Notes: generated by a model not told the origin, from the sequence alone. DNA of 64,000 nucleotides from Hydrogenophaga sp. PBL-H3 (GCF_010104355.1 NZ_CP044974.1:1-64000); one strand, 5' to 3'; shown: positions 35,363 to 45,726, counted from the first letter of the stretch. A program made the numbers and translations.

Positions 35363-37711
35363 ATGGCAGAGCGATCATTCGTCGAGGAAGTCAAGAAGCT
35401 CAGGCTGGGCGAAGGCGAGGTGTTCCGCGGCGAAGGCATCCTGGCGGTGACCAAGGCGCTGCTGGAATCGGGCGTGGCCTACGTGGCCGGCTACCAGGGC
35501 TCGCCGATCTCGCACCTGATGGACGTGCTGGCCGACGCGCAGGACATCCTCGCCGACCACGGCATCCGCTTCGAGAACAGCGCCAGCGAGGCGACCGCCG
35601 CAGCCACGCTGGCGGCCTCCGTCAACTACCCGCTGCGCGGCGCCATCACCTTCAAAGCCACCGTCGGCACCAACGTCGCCTCCGATGCCCTGGCCAACCT
35701 GGCCTCCGGCGGCGTCACCGGTGGCGCGCTGATCATCGTGGGCGAGGACTACGGCGAGGGCTCATCGATCATGCAGGAGCGCAGCCACGCCTTTGCGATG
35801 AAGTCGCAGATGTGGCTGCTCGACCCCCGGCCCAACCTGCCCAGCATCGTCCAGTCGGTCAAGGACGGCTTCGAGCTGTCCGAGGCCAGCCACACGCCCG
35901 TGATGCTGCAGATGCGCATCCGCTCCTGCCACCTGCACGGGCATTTCATCTCCGGGGCCAACCGCCGGCCGGCCTTCACGGTCAAGGATGCCCTGGAGAA
36001 CCCCGCGCGCGACGTCAACCGCATCGTGCTGCCGCCGGCCTCCTTCCTGCACGAGCGCGAGAAGATCGAGCAGCGCTGGCCCGCGGCCATCCGCTTCATC
36101 GAGGAGCGCTGCCTCAACGAATTCTTCGCGGAGGACATGGCCGATGTCGGGATCGCGCTGCAAGGCGGCGGCTACAACACCCTGATCCGTGCCCTGCAGA
36201 AGCTCGGTCTAGCGAACGTGCATGGCGACTCGAAGATCCCGCTGTACGTCATGAACGTGGCCTATCCGCTGGTGGACGCCGAATTCGAGCGATTCTGCCG
36301 TGGCAAGCGCGCCGTGCTGGTCGTCGAAGAAGGACAGCCGAACTTCGTCGAGCAGAACGTGGCCAACATCCTGCGGCAACTGGACATCGACACCAAGTTG
36401 CACGGCAAGGACGTGCTGCCGCTGGCAGGCGACTACAACACGGCCACGGTGCTCGCCGGCGTGCGCGCCTTCCTGGAGCGCTATGGTTTCGTCGAACCCC
36501 AGGCCCAGCCCGAACGGCGCCAGCGTCCCATCGGCATTCCCGTGATCGCGGTGCCCGCCGCACCGCCCGCAGCTCCGGCGCCGGCGATGCGCCAGCCAGC
36601 CCTGGCCTTCGCCGATGGCGACCTGGAGGACGATGCCCAGGACGATGGCGATGGCAACCGCATCCCCGTGGGCAGCCCCGTGGGCAGCATCATGGCGTAC
36701 CAGCAAGGATGGCTTGCCGCAGCTGACGACCTCCCGCCGTTGAGCGAGACCGTGCATCCACGCCCTCCGGGCCTGTGCACCGGCTGCCCGGAGCGGCCGA
36801 TCTTCACCGCCATCAAGCTGATCGAGCGCGAATTGGGCGCGCACCACATCAGCGCCGACATCGGCTGCCACCTGTTCTCCATCTTGCCGCCATTCAACCT
36901 GGGCAGCACGACCATGGGCTACGGTTTGGGCAGCGCCAGCTCGGCTGCCTTCACCGTCGCCCCGGGCAGCGCCCCAGCCGCCAAGCGGGCGATCTCGATC
37001 ATGGGTGATGGCGGCTTCTGGCACAACGGCCTGACCTCCGGCATCGCCAACGCGGTTTTCAACCGCAGCGACAATCTGACCGTCATCGTCGACAACAACT
37101 ACAGCTCGGCCACCGGCGGCCAGGACATTCCGTCCTCGCGCGCGCTCAATCCAACGCGCAGCACGGGCCACGAGATCGAGCGCGCCGTCAAGGGCGTGGG
37201 CGTCGACTGGGTGCGCACCATCAAGCGCACCTATGACCTGAAGGCCATGATGGCCACGCTGCGCGAGGCGCTGACCACGCCCGAGCAAGGCCCCAAGGTG
37301 CTCATCGCCCAGAGCGAATGCATGCTCAACCGGCAGCGCCGCGAGAAGAAGCAGGTGCGCCAGGCGCTCGCCGACGGCCAGCGCGTGGTGCGGGAACGCT
37401 TCGGCGTCGATCCCGACACCTGCACGGGCGACCATTCCTGCATCCGGCTGTCGGGCTGCCCCTCGCTCTCCATCCGAGACAACCCGGATCCGCTGCGCAC
37501 CGACCCGGTGGCCATGGTCATCGACAGCTGCGTGGGCTGCGGCAACTGCGGCGAAGTCGCGCATGCAGCCGTGCTCTGTCCTTCGTTCTACCGCGCCCAG
37601 ATCGTGAGCAACCCGACACGCTGGGACCGGCTGCTCCAGCGCGTGCGCACCGCCGTGATCGGCTGGCTGCAGCGCGGCGATGCCCGCCGCCGCGCCCGCT
37701 ACGCCTTCTGA
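35363..37711 (+). CDS. indolepyruvate ferredoxin oxidoreductase-like alpha subunit
   Basis: A 782-residue TPP-dependent 2-oxoacid:ferredoxin oxidoreductase. N-terminal pyrimidine-binding features include GYQGSPISHLMD and NSASEATAAATLA; the central CTGCPERP and IGCHLF, and the TPP motif GDGGFWHNGLTSG...VDNNYSSATGG, follow. A C-terminal region has CVGCGNCGE and further cysteines for Fe-S centres. The start ATG 35363 has AGGAG upstream. The pathway link to aniline metabolism is unknown; it is divergent from dcaQ. Confidence 0.85.
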   Translation: MAERSFVEEVKKLRLGEGEVFRGEGILAVTKALLESGVAYVAGYQGSPISHLMDVLADAQDILADHGIRFENSASEATAAATLAASVNYPLRGAITFKATVGTNVASDALANLASGGVTGGALIIVGEDYGEGSSIMQERSHAFAMKSQMWLLDPRPNLPSIVQSVKDGFELSEASHTPVMLQMRIRSCHLHGHFISGANRRPAFTVKDALENPARDVNRIVLPPASFLHEREKIEQRWPAAIRFIEERCLNEFFAEDMADVGIALQGGGYNTLIRALQKLGLANVHGDSKIPLYVMNVAYPLVDAEFERFCRGKRAVLVVEEGQPNFVEQNVANILRQLDIDTKLHGKDVLPLAGDYNTATVLAGVRAFLERYGFVEPQAQPERRQRPIGIPVIAVPAAPPAAPAPAMRQPALAFADGDLEDDAQDDGDGNRIPVGSPVGSIMAYQQGWLAAADDLPPLSETVHPRPPGLCTGCPERPIFTAIKLIERELGAHHISADIGCHLFSILPPFNLGSTTMGYGLGSASSAAFTVAPGSAPAAKRAISIMGDGGFWHNGLTSGIANAVFNRSDNLTVIVDNNYSSATGGQDIPSSRALNPTRSTGHEIERAVKGVGVDWVRTIKRTYDLKAMMATLREALTTPEQGPKVLIAQSECMLNRQRREKKQVRQALADGQRVVRERFGVDPDTCTGDHSCIRLSGCPSLSIRDNPDPLRTDPVAMVIDSCVGCGNCGEVAHAAVLCPSFYRAQIVSNPTRWDRLLQRVRTAVIGWLQRGDARRRARYAF

Positions 37712-37787
37712 ACGGCATGCCGCACCGCAAGCCGAGCCCCAACGCCGATGCACCAACCGTTCCACCTCTCTCGCTTCAACCAGAACC

Positions 37788-38603
37788 ATGAGCCCCCGTG
37801 ACCTTCCTCCAGCGACGCTGACCGAACCGATCAAGATCGCCGTCCTGGCGATGGGTGGCGAAGGCGGTGGCGTGCTTGCCGACTGGATCGTCGACCTCGG
37901 CGAAGCCAATGGCTGGTTCGCCCAGACCACCTCCGTGCCCGGAGTCGCGCAGCGCACCGGTGCGACGATCTACTACGTGGAATTGTTCCCTGGCGCCGAC
38001 GTTCCAGGAGCGCGGGCGCCCGTGCTCGCCCAGGCGCCACTGCCCGGGGATGTGGACATCGTGCTGGCCTCCGAGCTCATGGAAGCCGGCCGGGCCGTCC
38101 AGCGGGGCTTCGTGACGTCGCACAACACGACGCTGATCACTTCCACGCACCGCGTCTACTCGATCGCCGAGAAATCGGCGATGGGTGACGGCCGGGTCGA
38201 CAGCGCCGCTCTCCTGCGACAGGCCGGACGGGCGGCCAGGCGCTTCATCAGCTTCGACATGGCCGAGGCCGCCGAGCGCACCGGCAGCGTGCTCAGTGCG
38301 GTCCTGTTCGGCGCCCTGAGCGGCTCGGGGGTGCTGCCGTTCAGCTGCAAGCAGTTCGAAGAGACCATCGAACGCGGTGGTGTCGGTGTCAAGCCCAGCC
38401 TCAAGGCCTTCGACTTGGGCCAGGCCGAAGCGCGCAAGGCCGATACCGACGCGCCCCCATCCAAGCCGCGTGCGCCGCAGTCCGCCGCCGCCGATGTTCA
38501 GCCGAGCCACCCCGCCGTGGCCCGCCTGGTCGCGCGCGCACTCCAACTGCCCGCCAGCGTGCGCGGCACCGCCGTCGAGGGGGTCCGCCGTCTCGTGGAC
38601 TAG
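37788..38603 (+). pseudogene. 2-oxoacid:ferredoxin oxidoreductase beta/gamma subunit, truncated
   Basis: The first 271 residues of the partner subunit: AVLAMGGEGGGVLADWIVDLGE, QTTSVPGVAQRTGATIYYVE and VDIVLASELMEAGRA are typical of the gamma-type domain. The stop TAG is made at the junction with IS1071 copy 3 (TA|GGGG). Comparable proteins with this N-terminal domain are often longer, so the C-terminus is probably missing. It follows the alpha gene by 76 bp. Confidence 0.75.
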
Positions 38604-39144
38604 GGGTCTCCTCGTTTTCAGTGCAATAAGTGACGGTACGCAAAGCTAGCACTGGCGCGGGGGTGGTCTGGGTAGACCGTTGATTTCATTGACTTTCCTG
38701 TTCGCTTTGTAAACGGGTATGGTGGCCTCCCACTTTTGAGGTTCACGATGCAGGGTTGGCACACAACGTTTTTGGGGATGCGTGGGCTCCCCCGCGATAT
38801 CAGCGACTTCGAGATGAAGGCATTTTTCACCTTCGATGGTGCCGAGCGCGACGCAATCAATGCACGCCGAGGTGATTCCCACAAGCTTGGTCTGGCGCTC
38901 CATATTGGTTTCCTGCGCATGAGTGGGCGTTTGCTCGGTGCCTTTCGGGTAATTCCAGTAGCCTTGTGGCGCCACCTTGGCAACGAGCTTGGCATTGCAG
39001 CACCAGAAGTCGCCTCGCTGAGAGCCATGTATGAACGCGGGCGCACGCTATTCGATCGTAAGCGTTCCGCGAACCCATCTTTCATCTCACCGTTGAAGCT
39101 GCGAACCTCGGGTCTTCGCAATCAACGAACGAGACGAGGTGGAC

Positions 39145-39486
39145 ATGGATCGACAGCAGATGGAACGGTGCCTGGAGCAAGTGGCGGCGTATCGTGCCTC
39201 TGGCCAGAAGGCGCAGGTATGGGCCGAGGCCAACGGGGTGCCAGCGGGAACGCTGCAAAGCTGGTGCGCACATGCGCGGCGCTGGCAGGCGCGGCTCGAC
39301 GGCGTCAGCCCTGAGCCCTCGCCAGCCGCCAGGCCGAGCGGCTTCGTGGCCGCCCGCGTGGCGCCTGGTGCCGCATCGACATCGGTGCGCGTCGAATTGA
39401 ACGTGGGAGGCACCCGGCTCGATCTGCATTGGCCGCTGGCGCACACGCGTGAACTCGCTTCGCTGCTGCGGGAGTTCGGCCGATGA
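39145..39486 (+). CDS. tnpA: IS66 accessory protein TnpA
   Basis: A 113-residue IS66 Orf1-type protein with a helix-turn-helix-like region (EQVAAYRASGQKAQVWAEANGVPAGTLQSWCAHARRW). It is required with TnpB and TnpC for IS66 transposition. ATG 39145 is preferred (GAGG upstream); an in-frame GTG at 39139 is possible. The stop overlaps the tnpB start by 4 bases. Confidence 0.85.
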   Translation: MDRQQMERCLEQVAAYRASGQKAQVWAEANGVPAGTLQSWCAHARRWQARLDGVSPEPSPAARPSGFVAARVAPGAASTSVRVELNVGGTRLDLHWPLAHTRELASLLREFGR

Positions 39487-39824
39487 TTCGCATCGACGTC
39501 ATCTGGCTGGCGCTTGGCGCGGCCGACCTGCGCGGGGGCATCGACACGCTGTTGGCCCAAGTGGTGCGCGGCTTCGCGCTGGGCGCGCAAGCCCACCACG
39601 CCTACGTGTTTGCCAACCGCCGCGCCGACCGGCTCAAGGTGCTGGTCTACGACGGCGCGGGCATGTGGCTGTGCACCCGGCGGCTGCAAGCGGGCAGCTT
39701 CGCCTGGCCGCGCCAGGACACGGGGTCACTTCAACTCACGCGCGAGCAGTTCGACTGGCTCGTCGCGGGCCTGCCGTGGCAGCGCCTGGGCAGCGCGCAG
39801 CCGCAGTCGATCACGGTGGTCTGA
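39483..39824 (+). CDS. tnpB: IS66 Orf2-like protein TnpB
   Basis: A 113-residue IS66 TnpB: VIWLALGAADLRGGIDTLLAQV, DRLKVLVYDGAGMWLCTRRLQ and a C-terminal FDWLVAGLPWQR are the classic family pattern. Its molecular role is not defined. It is translationally coupled to tnpA through ATGA and precedes tnpC by 79 bp containing a long hairpin. Confidence 0.95.
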   Translation: MIRIDVIWLALGAADLRGGIDTLLAQVVRGFALGAQAHHAYVFANRRADRLKVLVYDGAGMWLCTRRLQAGSFAWPRQDTGSLQLTREQFDWLVAGLPWQRLGSAQPQSITVV

Positions 39825-39874
39825 ATGCGCTCGATTCGAGGTCGGGATTTGCGCGTTTGTCTATTGGAGAAAGT

Positions 39875-39906
39875 CATGCCTCGCGCGCACGCGCGCGCGA
39901 GGCATG
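39875..39906. promoter_or_regulatory. 14-bp-stem hairpin over the tnpC start
   Basis: CATGCCTCGCGCGC-ACGC-GCGCGCGAGGCATG is a perfect 14-bp stem with a 4-base loop. Its 3' arm includes the first ATG of tnpC (39904), so it can mask the ribosome site or start and limit transposase synthesis. Confidence 0.7.
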
Positions 39907-41487
39907 ATGGCGGCCATGCTCGAAGGCCCGGACACCCACACGATCGATGCGCCGGGCGCACTGGATTCGATGCAGGAGCTGCGCGATGTGATCGGGCGCA
40001 TGCAAGGCGAGCTGAAGTTCAAGCAAACCAGGATCGAGGCGCTGAACTTCGAGATCGCGCGGCTGAAGCGCTGGCGCTTCGGCTCCTCCAGCGAGAGCCT
40101 GGAGACGAGCACGCAGGCGGTGCTGTTCGATCAGATCCTGGCCGACACGGCGCTGGAAGACCGCGCCGCCCAGCAAGACCAGAAGCCACCGGTAGCGCCA
40201 CCCCGGGCCAAAGGCCAGGCGGTGCGCCAGGCGCTGCCGGCGAGCCTGCCGCGCATCGATCACCATCACGAGATCGAGCAGACCCACTGCGAGTGCGGCC
40301 AGCCCTTCAAGCGCATCGGCCAAGAAGTCAGCGAGCAGCTCGATTGCGTGCCGGCCCAATTCTTCGTGCTGCGCCATATCCGCGGCAAGTACGCCTGCAC
40401 GTGCTGCCAGACGATCCAGGCCGCGCCGATGCCCGCGCAGATCATCGACAAAGGCATCCCCGCGCCGGGCCTGCTCGCGCAGGTGGTGGTGGCCAAGCAC
40501 GACGATCACTTGCCGCTGTACCGGCAGGAAGAGATCTACGCGCGCTCTGGCGTGCACATCCCGCGCTCGAGCATGGCCCAGTGGATCGGCATCTGCGGGG
40601 TGCGTCTGGCACCGCTGGCCGATGCACTGAAGGGCTTCATCCTCAGCCACGGTGTGATCCACGCCGACGAGACGCCGGTGTCGCTGCTGGCGCCGGGGCG
40701 CGGCAAGACCAAACGGGCCTACGTCTGGGTCTACCGCACGACCAACTTCGTGGCCCAGCGCGCGGTGCTGTTCGACTTCACCGCCAGCCGCGCCGGCGAA
40801 CATCCGCGGCGCGTGCTGCGAGGCTTCGGCGGCACGCTGGTCAGCGACGATTACAGCGGCTATTTTGGGCTTCAGGCGCAAGGCGTCAGCGCCGCACTAT
40901 GCTGGGCCCACGCGCGGCGCAAGCTGTTCGAGGCGCACGAGTTCAACGCCAGCCAGATCGCCGGCCAGGCGGTGGCGCTGATCGCAAAGCTGTACGAGGT
41001 CGAGCGCGAGGCGCGCGAACTCGAACCCCAGGCACGGTGGCTGCTGCGCCAGCAACGCTCCAGGCCCATCGTCCAGGCCCTGCACCTCTGGCTGACCGGG
41101 CAGCGCCAGAAGCTGGCCAATGCCGACGTGACGGCCAAGGCGATCGATTATTCGCTGAGCAATTGGCGCGCGCTCACGCGCTACCTGGACGACGGCGACG
41201 TCCCAATCGACAACAACGCGGCGGAGAACGCGGTGCGCCCGCTGTGCGTTGGCCGCAAGAATTGGCTTTTTGTAGGCTCGCAGCAGGCCGGCGAGCGCGC
41301 TGGCGTGGTCATGAGCCTGATCGAGTCGGCCAAACTAAACGGGCACGATCCCTGGGCCTACCTCAAGGACGTCTTCGAGCGTCTGCCCACGCTCAAGCAG
41401 CGCGACCTCGCGCAGCTGCTGCCGCACAACTGGCGGCCTGCCACCGACATCGCCGTGCCAAACGCGGCGCTCGCCGCCGCCGCGTAG
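39904..41487 (+). CDS. tnpC: IS66 transposase TnpC
   Basis: A 527-residue DDE transposase. Domains: N-terminal coiled coil with FEIARLKRWRFGSSSE, zinc-finger-like HCECGQPFKRIG and YACTCCQTIQ, then the catalytic domain with HADETPV (first Asp), SDDYSGYF (second Asp) and the conserved DNNAAENAVRPLCVGRKNWLFVGS with the Glu. Starts at 39904, 39907 and 39916 are possible. It is intact and could act in trans on the IS66 remnant at 17.5-18.5 kb only if the ends are compatible. Confidence 0.95.
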   Translation: MMAAMLEGPDTHTIDAPGALDSMQELRDVIGRMQGELKFKQTRIEALNFEIARLKRWRFGSSSESLETSTQAVLFDQILADTALEDRAAQQDQKPPVAPPRAKGQAVRQALPASLPRIDHHHEIEQTHCECGQPFKRIGQEVSEQLDCVPAQFFVLRHIRGKYACTCCQTIQAAPMPAQIIDKGIPAPGLLAQVVVAKHDDHLPLYRQEEIYARSGVHIPRSSMAQWIGICGVRLAPLADALKGFILSHGVIHADETPVSLLAPGRGKTKRAYVWVYRTTNFVAQRAVLFDFTASRAGEHPRRVLRGFGGTLVSDDYSGYFGLQAQGVSAALCWAHARRKLFEAHEFNASQIAGQAVALIAKLYEVEREARELEPQARWLLRQQRSRPIVQALHLWLTGQRQKLANADVTAKAIDYSLSNWRALTRYLDDGDVPIDNNAAENAVRPLCVGRKNWLFVGSQQAGERAGVVMSLIESAKLNGHDPWAYLKDVFERLPTLKQRDLAQLLPHNWRPATDIAVPNAALAAAA

Positions 41488-44361
41488 AACCATCCTTCAA
41501 CACGCCGTCATCGACGGCGCAAGGGTGTCGTTCGCGGAACGCTTACATTCGATCACCAACAAGTAGCCTGCACGGTCCTTGGATTCCAGTGGATGAGCGA
41601 GCACCAGCGCCGCTCACTGGTACGTGAACTGCGCGACGAAGTGGCGCGCTGCGCCGACCGCGATCAGCTACTCGTGCGGGCGCGTCAATGGCTGTACAAG
41701 AACAAGCTGGTGATCGTGCACGAGCGGGCAATTCGGACACTGATTGCGGCGGCACTTGCCCAGCTTGAAGTTGAAACAGGCACCGCCATCGCCGCCAGCG
41801 TTGATCCAGCAACACTTGATCGCTGGCGAGCCTCAGTTTCAGAGCTGCGCCCAGATGGACAAACCCAGCAGAGTTGGCTATGGGCTGCACCGGCGAAACA
41901 CTCAACCCGCCAAATCAGCGAGGTACTGGAGCGCATCGACCTGCTTTACACGCTGGACGTTCATAAGCACCTGGCAGACATCCCCGATCTCATCTTGCGC
42001 CGCTACGCGCGCCGACTTGTCTCCAGGCCGCCCTCAGCCGGAGCCAAGATCAAAGAGCCAGCGCGCACCGTGGAGGTCGCATGCTTTCTTCGGTATTGCC
42101 TGTTCACCACCACAGACCAGTTGATCCTTATGGTGCAGCGCCGGATCGCCGATCTGTGGCGTCAGGCTGCCGCCGATGTCCCCGCTACCGTCAATTGGGC
42201 CGCAATGTACAAAACGCTGCTCGGCGAACTTGTTGCCTTGAGCGCGCAAGGTGCGGTGCCAGATGCTGAGTTGCGTGCCCGTCTTGAAGCCTTGATCACC
42301 GAAACCCAGAAACGCAAACCACCGAGCAGGGCCTCCCTGGTCCGCGAGGGATTGATTGATGGAATTCGCCCCGTGCGGTCGTTGCTCGTCGCCATTGCAA
42401 AGCTGCCCTGGCAGGCCACCGGCGAGCATCCTGCCATCGAGTACCTTGCCAAGCTGCAAGCTTTATATCTCAAAGGATCCAGAAAGCTGCCAGTTGAAGT
42501 GGTGGCACCAAGTCTGGGAATGATCTGGCAGGTTTCGATCTCCAGCCCAGACCGGGAACGGGCGTTTCAGGCGTTGGAGGTGGCCACCCTGTTTGCCCTG
42601 CGCCGCGCGGTGCGCAATGGCTCGGTCTGGATTGAGCACAGCCTGAGCTTTCGGGGTCGTGCGCGCTTGTTCTTCACGGACGAGCGTTGGCAGGCAGAGT
42701 CCAAGAAACACTATGCCCGTCTATCGTTACCCAGCAAGGCTGCCACTTTCTTGAAGCCTTTGCTGGCCAGAGTAACTGCCGGTGTCGATGCGGTGGCCGC
42801 TGCAGCCCGCAGTGGCGTACTGCGCGTGGATGATGAACTCCATTTGTCGCCATTGCCCGCAGAGGACGAAGACCCAGAAGTGACCAAGCTGCGCGCGGCT
42901 TTGGATCACCGCATCGGTGAGGTTCAATTGCCGGAAGTGATTCTGGCCGTTGACGCCCAGGTGCGCTTTAGCTGGATCATGCTCGGACGTGAGCCGCGCT
43001 CTACCGACGAGCTGCTGATGGTCTATGCCGGCATCATGGCCCACGGCACCAGTCTGACTGCGGTCGAATGCGCGCGCATGATTCCGCAATTGTCTGCCAC
43101 CAGCATTCGCCAGGCCATGCGCTGGGCGCGGGACGAACGGCGTCTGAGCCAGGCCTGCCAGGCTGTGCTGGAATTCATGCAGCGACACCCGATTGCCGCC
43201 ACCTGGGGGCGGTCCGATTTGGCATCTTCTGACATGATGACCATGGAGACCACCAAACGGGTGTGGCAAGCCCGGCTTGATCCTCGGCGCAACACACCTT
43301 CCATTGGAATCTACTCCCATGTAAAAGACCGGTGGGGCATCTTCCATGCGCAGCCCTTTGTGCTCAATGAGCGCCAGGCGGGCGTGGCCATTGAAGGTGT
43401 CATCCGCCAAGAAAAGCTGGAGACCAGCCAGCTTGCTGTGGATACCCATGGCTACACCGACTTTGCCATGTCACATGCCCGTTTGCTTGGTTTTGATCTT
43501 TGCCCGCGGTTGAAGGAACTCAAACAGCGCCACCTCTTTGTGCCACGCGGCACCAAAGTGCCCGCAGAAATCGCTGCGGTGTGCGAAGCCAATGTCGACG
43601 TCGCTTTGATCGAAAAGCATTGGGATAGTCTGGTGCACCTGGCAGCCTCGGTCATGAGCGGACATGCCAGTGCGGTGGCAGCTCTTGCGCGGTTCGGTTC
43701 TGCCGCCCAGGGCGATCCAATCTATGAGGCTGGCGTGCAATTGGGGCGGTTGCTGCGTACGGCGTTTTTGGCTGACTACTTTGTCAAGGACGCTTTCAGG
43801 AACGAGTTGCGCCGGGTGCTCAATCGGGGCGAGGCTGTTAACGCCCTCAAGCGCGCCATTTATACCGGCCGGATCAGCCCGGCGCAGGCCAAACGTGTCG
43901 ATGAAATGCAGGCTGTGGCCGATGCGTTGAGCCTGATGGCCAACATCGTGATGGCGTGGAATACCTCACAGATGCAGGCGGTCCTGGATCGCTGGTCGAA
44001 CCGCCGCCAGGTCATTCCACCGGAACTGATCGGGAAGATTGCGCCCACCAGGCTGGAGAGCATCAACTTGCGGGGTGTGTTTCGCTTCCCGGTTGACCGC
44101 TATGCTGACCAAATCCTGCCTTCGCGGCCAAATGCATCGATAACTGGCACCAATGGATGAAACCGACCACGGTTTGACGCCACGAATCGCAGATTTGAAA
44201 GTGAACAGGAAAGTCAATGAAATCAACGATCTACCAACACCACCTCCGCGCCAGTGCTAGCTTTTCGTACCGTCACTTATTGCACTGAAAACGAGGAGAC
44301 CCCTAGATAGGGATACCCGACTGGCTGATTTGCGCATCCGGTCAGCGCTTCGGCGACCCCG

Positions 44362-44562
44362 GTGTATGCGTCAAGTAACTTGTGGATGAATTCGACAGCG
44401 ATCGTGCTCAGGCATATCGACCTAGTGGACGCCACCATTGACCACGTGGCCTGCCTCGGCAGCTGGATACAGATGCCGCGCAACGACCGCACCGCGATCT
44501 TTACGGCTGCCCTGCATGCGGGCGAGGCGTTAGAGTACATCCTGGCCCGGGAGATGCCGTGA
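44362..44562 (+). CDS. small hypothetical protein
   Basis: A 66-residue protein whose frame opens shortly after IS1071 copy 3, so it could be the 3' part of a longer gene cut by the transposon. It contains DLVDATIDHVACLGSWIQM and HAGEALEYILAREMP. The stop overlaps the next ATG (GTGATG). Function is unknown. Confidence 0.45.
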   Translation: MYASSNLWMNSTAIVLRHIDLVDATIDHVACLGSWIQMPRNDRTAIFTAALHAGEALEYILAREMP

Positions 44563-45020
44563 TGACCGCTGTCCGCGCCCGCGTCGCTCCGTGGGACCCC
44601 GGCGAGTCGCCGCTAGCAGCGGTCGCGGCGTACACGGGCAACATGCTGGGGCAAGCCCTATCCGCTGTCCCGGTGCTTTTTCTTGTCAGAATCTCAGTGA
44701 TGCTCTCGACCGCCCGTGCCGCCGCTTCCGCTCCTTCGGGCCTTGATCCCGTCGACCCTTTGCACGCCATGCTGCTGGCATCGGGGTATACGGACTTGCG
44801 CGTCGTCGACGGCGTCTTGTGCGCGGTGCGCCGGTTTAATTTCACGACGGCGATCATCGTCGGGCTGGATCCTGTCGGCTACGTGCGCCGGTACTGTTAC
44901 GAGCACGGGTCGGATGCCCGCGCCGCGCTGGCAGCTTGGAACGGGCGCGAGCACCCGCCGGCTCCCTGGATCAAGTGCAAAGGCGCGGGCATCGACTTGC
45001 TGAACCCTTCGTTCGCCTGA
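44562..45020 (+). CDS. hypothetical protein
   Basis: A 152-residue protein (MTAVRARVAP...) of unknown family. The second half looks ordered (DPLHAMLLASGYTDLRVVDGV, FNFTTAIIVGLD, GYVRRYCYEHGSDARAALAAW), and the final residues PWIKCKGAGIDLLNPSFA are distinctive. It is coupled to the preceding small gene through overlapping stop/start. It may belong to the original plasmid accessory region. Confidence 0.55.
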   Translation: MTAVRARVAPWDPGESPLAAVAAYTGNMLGQALSAVPVLFLVRISVMLSTARAAASAPSGLDPVDPLHAMLLASGYTDLRVVDGVLCAVRRFNFTTAIIVGLDPVGYVRRYCYEHGSDARAALAAWNGREHPPAPWIKCKGAGIDLLNPSFA

Positions 45021-45043
45021 AATAACCGCACCCGCTTGCGGCA

Positions 45044-45066
45044 CACGTCGCTCGACAAGCGACGTG
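45044..45066. terminator. hairpin after the hypothetical gene pair
   Basis: CACGTCGCT-CGACA-AGCGACGTG is a 9-bp stem with a 5-base loop, 24 bp after the stop. The following 650 bp (to 45726) show no convincing gene; scattered short frames lack starts with ribosome sites. Confidence 0.5.
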
Positions 45067-45726
45067 CAGCACTGGCCTCAGGCTCGGCCGAACGGCAGCG
45101 TGGCCTTGGATCATTCTGACCGAGCTGGGCGTCGACATGGCGCTTCTGGCTGCGCTGCTTCGCTTAGCGACGGCTTTGTGCCGCTCGCGACATCGCGTAG
45201 TCTCGTGCAATATCTCGCGCGCCTGGCCATGCCCGGGAGGGCAGGGCGCAAGATTGGGAAAGACAAGGATCGCATCTAGTGTTCGGGTTGGGGTAGCGAC
45301 TGTAGCAACGCCGCCTCTGCCTTCGACGACGCGCCGTTTCCAGAAGCCGTCCATACGGACCGCGCGTATGAATGCTTCAAAGCCGTGCGGCGCTCCACCG
45401 TCGCGGCATTGGGCCGAGTGCCTCTCAACTTCGCGCAGGTTCACCTCGATCGCGTGCACCTGCGCAGCCGTCCGCCACCCCTAAGACGGCGGTCCCGCAA
45501 GCTGATCGGCCCGTGGGCCTGCTTCGGCCGGAAGACTTCACCACAGGTCGCCCGACCGCTCGCTCGCGTTGACGAAAGCAGCGATCGCCATGGTGCTGAG
45601 GTGCGCGAAGCGCTGCCGTTTCCATAGGGGAGCTCGCGCGCATGCGTGACGCGTTCCGGAGGGCCGCCTGGGGTCAGTACGTCATCCGATAGCATCGACC
45701 CCTTTCAGATCCACCAAGAACAGACA

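Larger units (their letters stand above)
39058..41546 (+). mobile_element. complete IS66-family element in IS1071 copy 3
   Basis: A 2,489-bp IS66 element with 17-bp inverted repeats (GTAAGCGTTCCGCGAAC and complement) and an 8-bp target duplication ATTCGATC at 39050-39057 and 41547-41554. It has tnpA, tnpB and tnpC. It inserted after IS1071 was in place, and its repair site is intact, so it is a recent insertion. Confidence 0.97.
38748..44160 (+). pseudogene. tnpA: IS1071 transposase tnpA, split by IS66
   Basis: The N-terminal part (38748-39057) and C-terminal part (41547-44160) of tnpA flank the IS66 insertion. This copy has the T5 run and so shows the undisturbed start MQGWHTTFLGMRGLPRDISD. 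Excluding the insertion and one target-duplication copy, it would encode about 971 residues. The 3' part has an internal ATG at 41593 but cannot make a complete enzyme. Confidence 0.95.
38603..44303 (+). mobile_element. IS1071, copy 3 (interrupted by IS66)
   Basis: A 3,204-bp IS1071 carrying a 2,489-bp IS66-family element plus its 8-bp target duplication. Both ~110-bp terminal repeats are present. Flanks GACTA and TAGAT do not form a target duplication. It is the right border of the catabolic region and lies in the same orientation as copies 1 and 2. Confidence 0.97.

Noticed and set aside
36209-37957. 582-codon antisense frame opposite the oxidoreductase gene
   Set aside because: The sense strand encodes clear TPP and Fe-S motifs; the antisense product is low-complexity and matches no known pattern.
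14081-44308. Single composite transposon bounded by IS1071 copies 1 and 3
   Set aside because: The outer flanks (TATAA and TAGAT) do not match as a 5-bp target duplication, and each internal border truncates genes, so a clean one-step transposition is not supported.
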